Program-made: the position numbers and the translations under genes
The notes under the pieces: model-generated
Databases searched by the model: none
The model's input: the letters and a program-made list of their open reading frames with translations, nothing else
Told to the model about the DNA's origin: nothing
Shown here: one piece after another, positions 62,001 to 64,000 of the stretch
Position numbering within the stretch: the stretch's first letter is position 1
Layout of the letters: every line of letters begins with the position of its first letter
NCBI RefSeq assembly: GCF_028389875.1
Contig: NC_084671.1
Span: 2,749,501-2,813,500 of the forward strand
Direction of reading: 5' to 3'
Origin: Rhea pennata
Lineage: Eukaryota > Chordata > Aves > Rheiformes > Rheidae
Length of the DNA stretch: 64,000 nucleotides

Positions 62001-64000
62001 AGGATGTATTATTACCTTGCATCTTTTTCATACAGAGTTTTTGGCAAAAGATCTTTGTCTACATAGACCGTGTTGGGGTAGTACCACACCGTAAAACGGG
62101 TATCCTGAATCCCACAAAGTATGTTAGAAGTGTCATTCCAAGCCAAAGTATGAACCATTGTGCCTTAATTTAAAGATAACAGAATATTATGCATTTCCAC
62201 AAGAACCTTCCAAACAACTACATACTTCTTGAAACTGTATTATTAATAAAGGAGGACTTACTAGCTCTTTTTATAAGCATTAGTCTTAACCCCCTAGTTT
62301 GCAAGGTAAAATCTTACAAAATTGAATTTGGCTGAAAGTTATATGTTTCTGGCATTCACATTCTTCATTTCTGATTTTAATAGACATAAAGTAGCTTGGT
62401 ATTGTTGGTTTTATACTGTTTTTTAAGACTTTATTGATAAATTATTAGTATGCAGAAGATACAAAATACTAGAAGCAATGGCTCTTCATGGCTTCTTAAC
62501 TGTTGCTTCTTAGTTTCTCTACCGAGTGCAAAGCTAGCTCCTTTTTCAAAATACCTTTTTGGAGCTAGTTTTGAGAGTGCAAATCAATATGAAAGTGAAG
62601 GCCAGGCTCCACCCTGACATTTACTGAATCATGCGTCTAGCTACAGAATTTAAGCTTTTATTTTAAAATATCATGTACTTAAGAATTTGAATCATCAAGA
62701 AAAATTCTGAAAGATTCTATATTCAAACGGCCTGAATAATTCTGAGGAATACAAGCTTCTCCGGTATTGTCTTTATTGCTTACTCTGAAATATAACAGTA
62801 AGTGCTTGAATGTGAACAACTGTTTTACTAGTAATGACATAAAATTACCAGAATTTAGATAAAACATACTAAAATTGTTTCCATCACTATCTTAAGGAAG
62901 CCACAGGACTATTCAGAGTGTTTTGACAAGTCCAATTTCACCACTAATTAAAAAACTAAATTTTGTCTCTTGTGCTGGATGAAAAGGTATCCTTCTGCTA
63001 GCATACAGTTTAATGTTTTTAAAAAATTTTTCTTACCTATTTTGACAATCTTCTGTTCTTTTCCAAACCTTTTAACTGAAGTAATGTGAAGATCTCTATT
63101 CTTATCAATAAAAACTATCTTTCTTTCACTTGTGAGTCCCTTCTGATCCAAAGCAATCTCCACAATTTCTGTCTAAAAATGAGAAAGAAAATACCTCATT
63201 TTTATGCTGAAGATCTGTATTAGAGAAAGCATGTGATATTCAAACAAATGAATGCCTTACTAAAACCAAGACAAACTCTTTAAAAGTAGGATTGTTAATG
63301 CACTTGTTATCCCCAAAGAAGCTGCCTGATCTTGCTTTATTACCTTAAGTCCTTTCTTATATACCAGAAGAGTGAAGAAAGGTAAAATACAGTTCATGCA
63401 ATCATTTTGAAGGAAAAACAGTAAAAACTCCATTAAAGACTGACCTGTGTTCATGCACTGTCTTTTCTTCAGTGTTAGAGGGACCTGAGCTAATAAAATC
63501 TGCTTTGAAGTACACACAAAGGAACCGAATTCATCAGTTTTACTGCATAACACAACCACTCACCTGTAGTTTCAAACTCTTATGTGCATGGGATATCCAT
63601 GTCAGTAACCAAAAACAATATATAGTACAACCTTTTGTATATCAACACTGCATATAGAATCTAATTATTGTTATAAGAATCAACTAGATTCATCAAACTG
63701 TTCTGTATCAAGATTTTGATATAGCCTTTAATAGCTTTTCGTTACTGATTATTACTTTCAAAATATAATCAGAAAGAGGCACTATAACCTTCATCTTACC
63801 GCATGGGTTAGAGGCTTTCCATCACCCAGTGGTTTTCCAGATAAAGCTTCAAATATGTAGATAACTGAAGAAAAAATGTTATATGGTTTATTAATTAATG
63901 TTTCTTCATAGATTTTACAAGTAGTCCCACTCATTTACAGGGTATAATGTGTAGATACTTATTACCACATGCTTGATTTATCAGTGACTTTGATATTCTG
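52976..64000 (-). CDS. IFT80: Intraflagellar transport protein 80, C-terminal half (partial)
   Basis: IFT80 is a subunit of the IFT-B complex that moves cargo towards the tip of cilia; human mutations cause Jeune-type skeletal ciliopathy. The full protein is about 770-780 residues with N-terminal WD40 repeats and a C-terminal TPR-like helical region. This window holds eight clear exons (52,976-53,095; 56,593-56,716; 57,866-58,038; 58,137-58,226; 61,076-61,247; 62,016-62,163; 63,037-63,172; 63,800-63,864), about 342 residues from the second propeller to the end. Matching blocks include [77 protein letters not shown] and [15 protein letters not shown]. All phases agree. The gene continues beyond the right edge. 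It lies on the opposite strand to IL12A, as in human. Confidence 0.95.
53587..53631 (-). CDS. IFT80: Candidate 45-nt cassette exon of IFT80
   Basis: 15 codons, [15 protein letters not shown], between TTTTCTGCAG and GCAGAG|GTAAAA, phase 0-0 like the neighbouring exons. Its start resembles the last exon in DNA (GCAGCTGGA) and protein (LE....K....I..E). It could be an alternative exon born by duplication of the last exon, or a chance match. Confidence 0.35.
55230..55904 (+). mobile_element. CR1 LINE 3' fragment in the last IFT80 intron (copy D)
   Basis: Antisense to IFT80. Contains the [20 protein letters not shown] block of the ORF2 end, a stretch where the [16 protein letters not shown] region is partly deleted, and the 3' block GGTTGGACTAGATGATCTCC with a terminal ATTCTGTGATTCTG. 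Truncated and non-functional. Confidence 0.92.
56593..56716 (-). CDS. IFT80: IFT80 exon with [15 protein letters not shown]
   Basis: 124 nt between TTTTATTCTAG and AAGGT|GTAAGT. Reads [20 protein letters not shown] and ends FLQYAEG, nearly identical to the known protein. Confidence 0.95.
57866..58038 (-). CDS. IFT80: IFT80 exon, TPR-like helices
   Basis: 173 nt between CATTAACAG and GATAG|GTAGTA. Reads [18 protein letters not shown] and [20 protein letters not shown], ending with NLYNWDR. Confidence 0.95.
58137..58226 (-). CDS. IFT80: IFT80 exon with [15 protein letters not shown]
   Basis: 30 codons in phase 0 between AATTTCAG and GTGAG|GTAAGA. Begins [11 protein letters not shown] where the human protein has [11 protein letters not shown]. 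Confidence 0.95.
60679..60696 (-). CDS. IFT80: Candidate 18-nt microexon of IFT80
   Basis: Six codons, TTATDE, with a strong acceptor (TTTCTTTTGTATGTATTTAG) and a perfect donor (GAG|GTGAGT). It sits in the intron between ...RFVK and DQTMW..., both phase 0, and would insert six residues without changing the frame. Not part of the human protein as I know it. Confidence 0.4.
61076..61247 (-). CDS. IFT80: IFT80 exon with [19 protein letters not shown]
   Basis: 172 nt between CTCTAAACAG and GTCAAG|GTAATT. Contains [20 protein letters not shown] and [18 protein letters not shown]. Confidence 0.95.
62016..62163 (-). CDS. IFT80: IFT80 exon with [12 protein letters not shown]
   Basis: 148 nt between AAATTAAG and GCAAG|GTAATA. 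Contains [20 protein letters not shown]. The acceptor has a short pyrimidine tract. Confidence 0.94.
63037..63172 (-). CDS. IFT80: IFT80 exon with [20 protein letters not shown]
   Basis: 136 nt between CATTTTTAG and ATAG|GTAAGA. Begins [20 protein letters not shown], part of the second WD40 propeller. Confidence 0.95.
63800..63864 (-). CDS. IFT80: IFT80 exon with [11 protein letters not shown]
   Basis: 65 nt between TTTTTTCTTCAG and ATGCG|GTAAGA. Reads [20 protein letters not shown]. Confidence 0.93.
63966..64000 (-). CDS. IFT80: IFT80 exon cut by the right edge (uncertain)
   Basis: The donor ATGTG|GTAATA on - marks the likely end of the preceding exon. The frame required by the next exon reads [10 protein letters not shown]. 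The frame that better resembles the known protein before IIFLFEA reads NIKVTDKSS and is shifted by one. Either the boundary is elsewhere or a small indel is present. Confidence 0.4.

Overview
The window looks like bird nuclear DNA. Four CR1 LINE fragments carry the bird-type 3' end, introns are short, and the gene order IL12A then IFT80 matches the vertebrate 3q25 syntenic block. All positions below were read by eye; no database search was possible.

Layout. Positions 1-26,300 have no gene I recognise. This stretch holds homopolymer runs and three CR1 copies (6.33-7.18 kb, 15.1-17.15 kb, 22.1-22.8 kb). IL12A (interleukin-12 p35) lies on + at 26,835-28,535 in five coding exons, in a CpG-rich promoter with a TATA box, a kappaB-like site and a four-copy 16-bp tandem repeat. 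A convergent gene on - runs from a GC-box promoter near 40.24 kb to about 32.96 kb. I assembled it exon by exon: 14 coding exons whose phases all agree. It encodes a protein of about 493 residues: a short disordered acidic N-terminus made of tiny exons, a complete FIIND (ZU5-like + UPA) module of the NLRP1/CARD8 type, a basic linker, and a C-terminal death domain. From 40.5 to 52 kb there are CpG-rich blocks and then AT-rich DNA without a recognised gene. From 51.8 kb to the right edge lies the 3' half of IFT80 on -, with eight clear coding exons, a partial edge exon, two well-formed in-frame cassette-exon candidates, and a CR1 copy in its last intron.

Main result. The FIIND-death-domain gene sits between a pro-inflammatory cytokine gene and a ciliary gene. 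Its FIIND keeps the catalytic His and the nucleophilic Ser of the autoproteolytic site, with Leu instead of Phe before the scissile bond. By analogy with NLRP1 and CARD8, removal of the N-terminal part could free a UPA-death-domain fragment rather than a UPA-CARD fragment. That mechanism is inference; the domain order and splice structure are read from the sequence.
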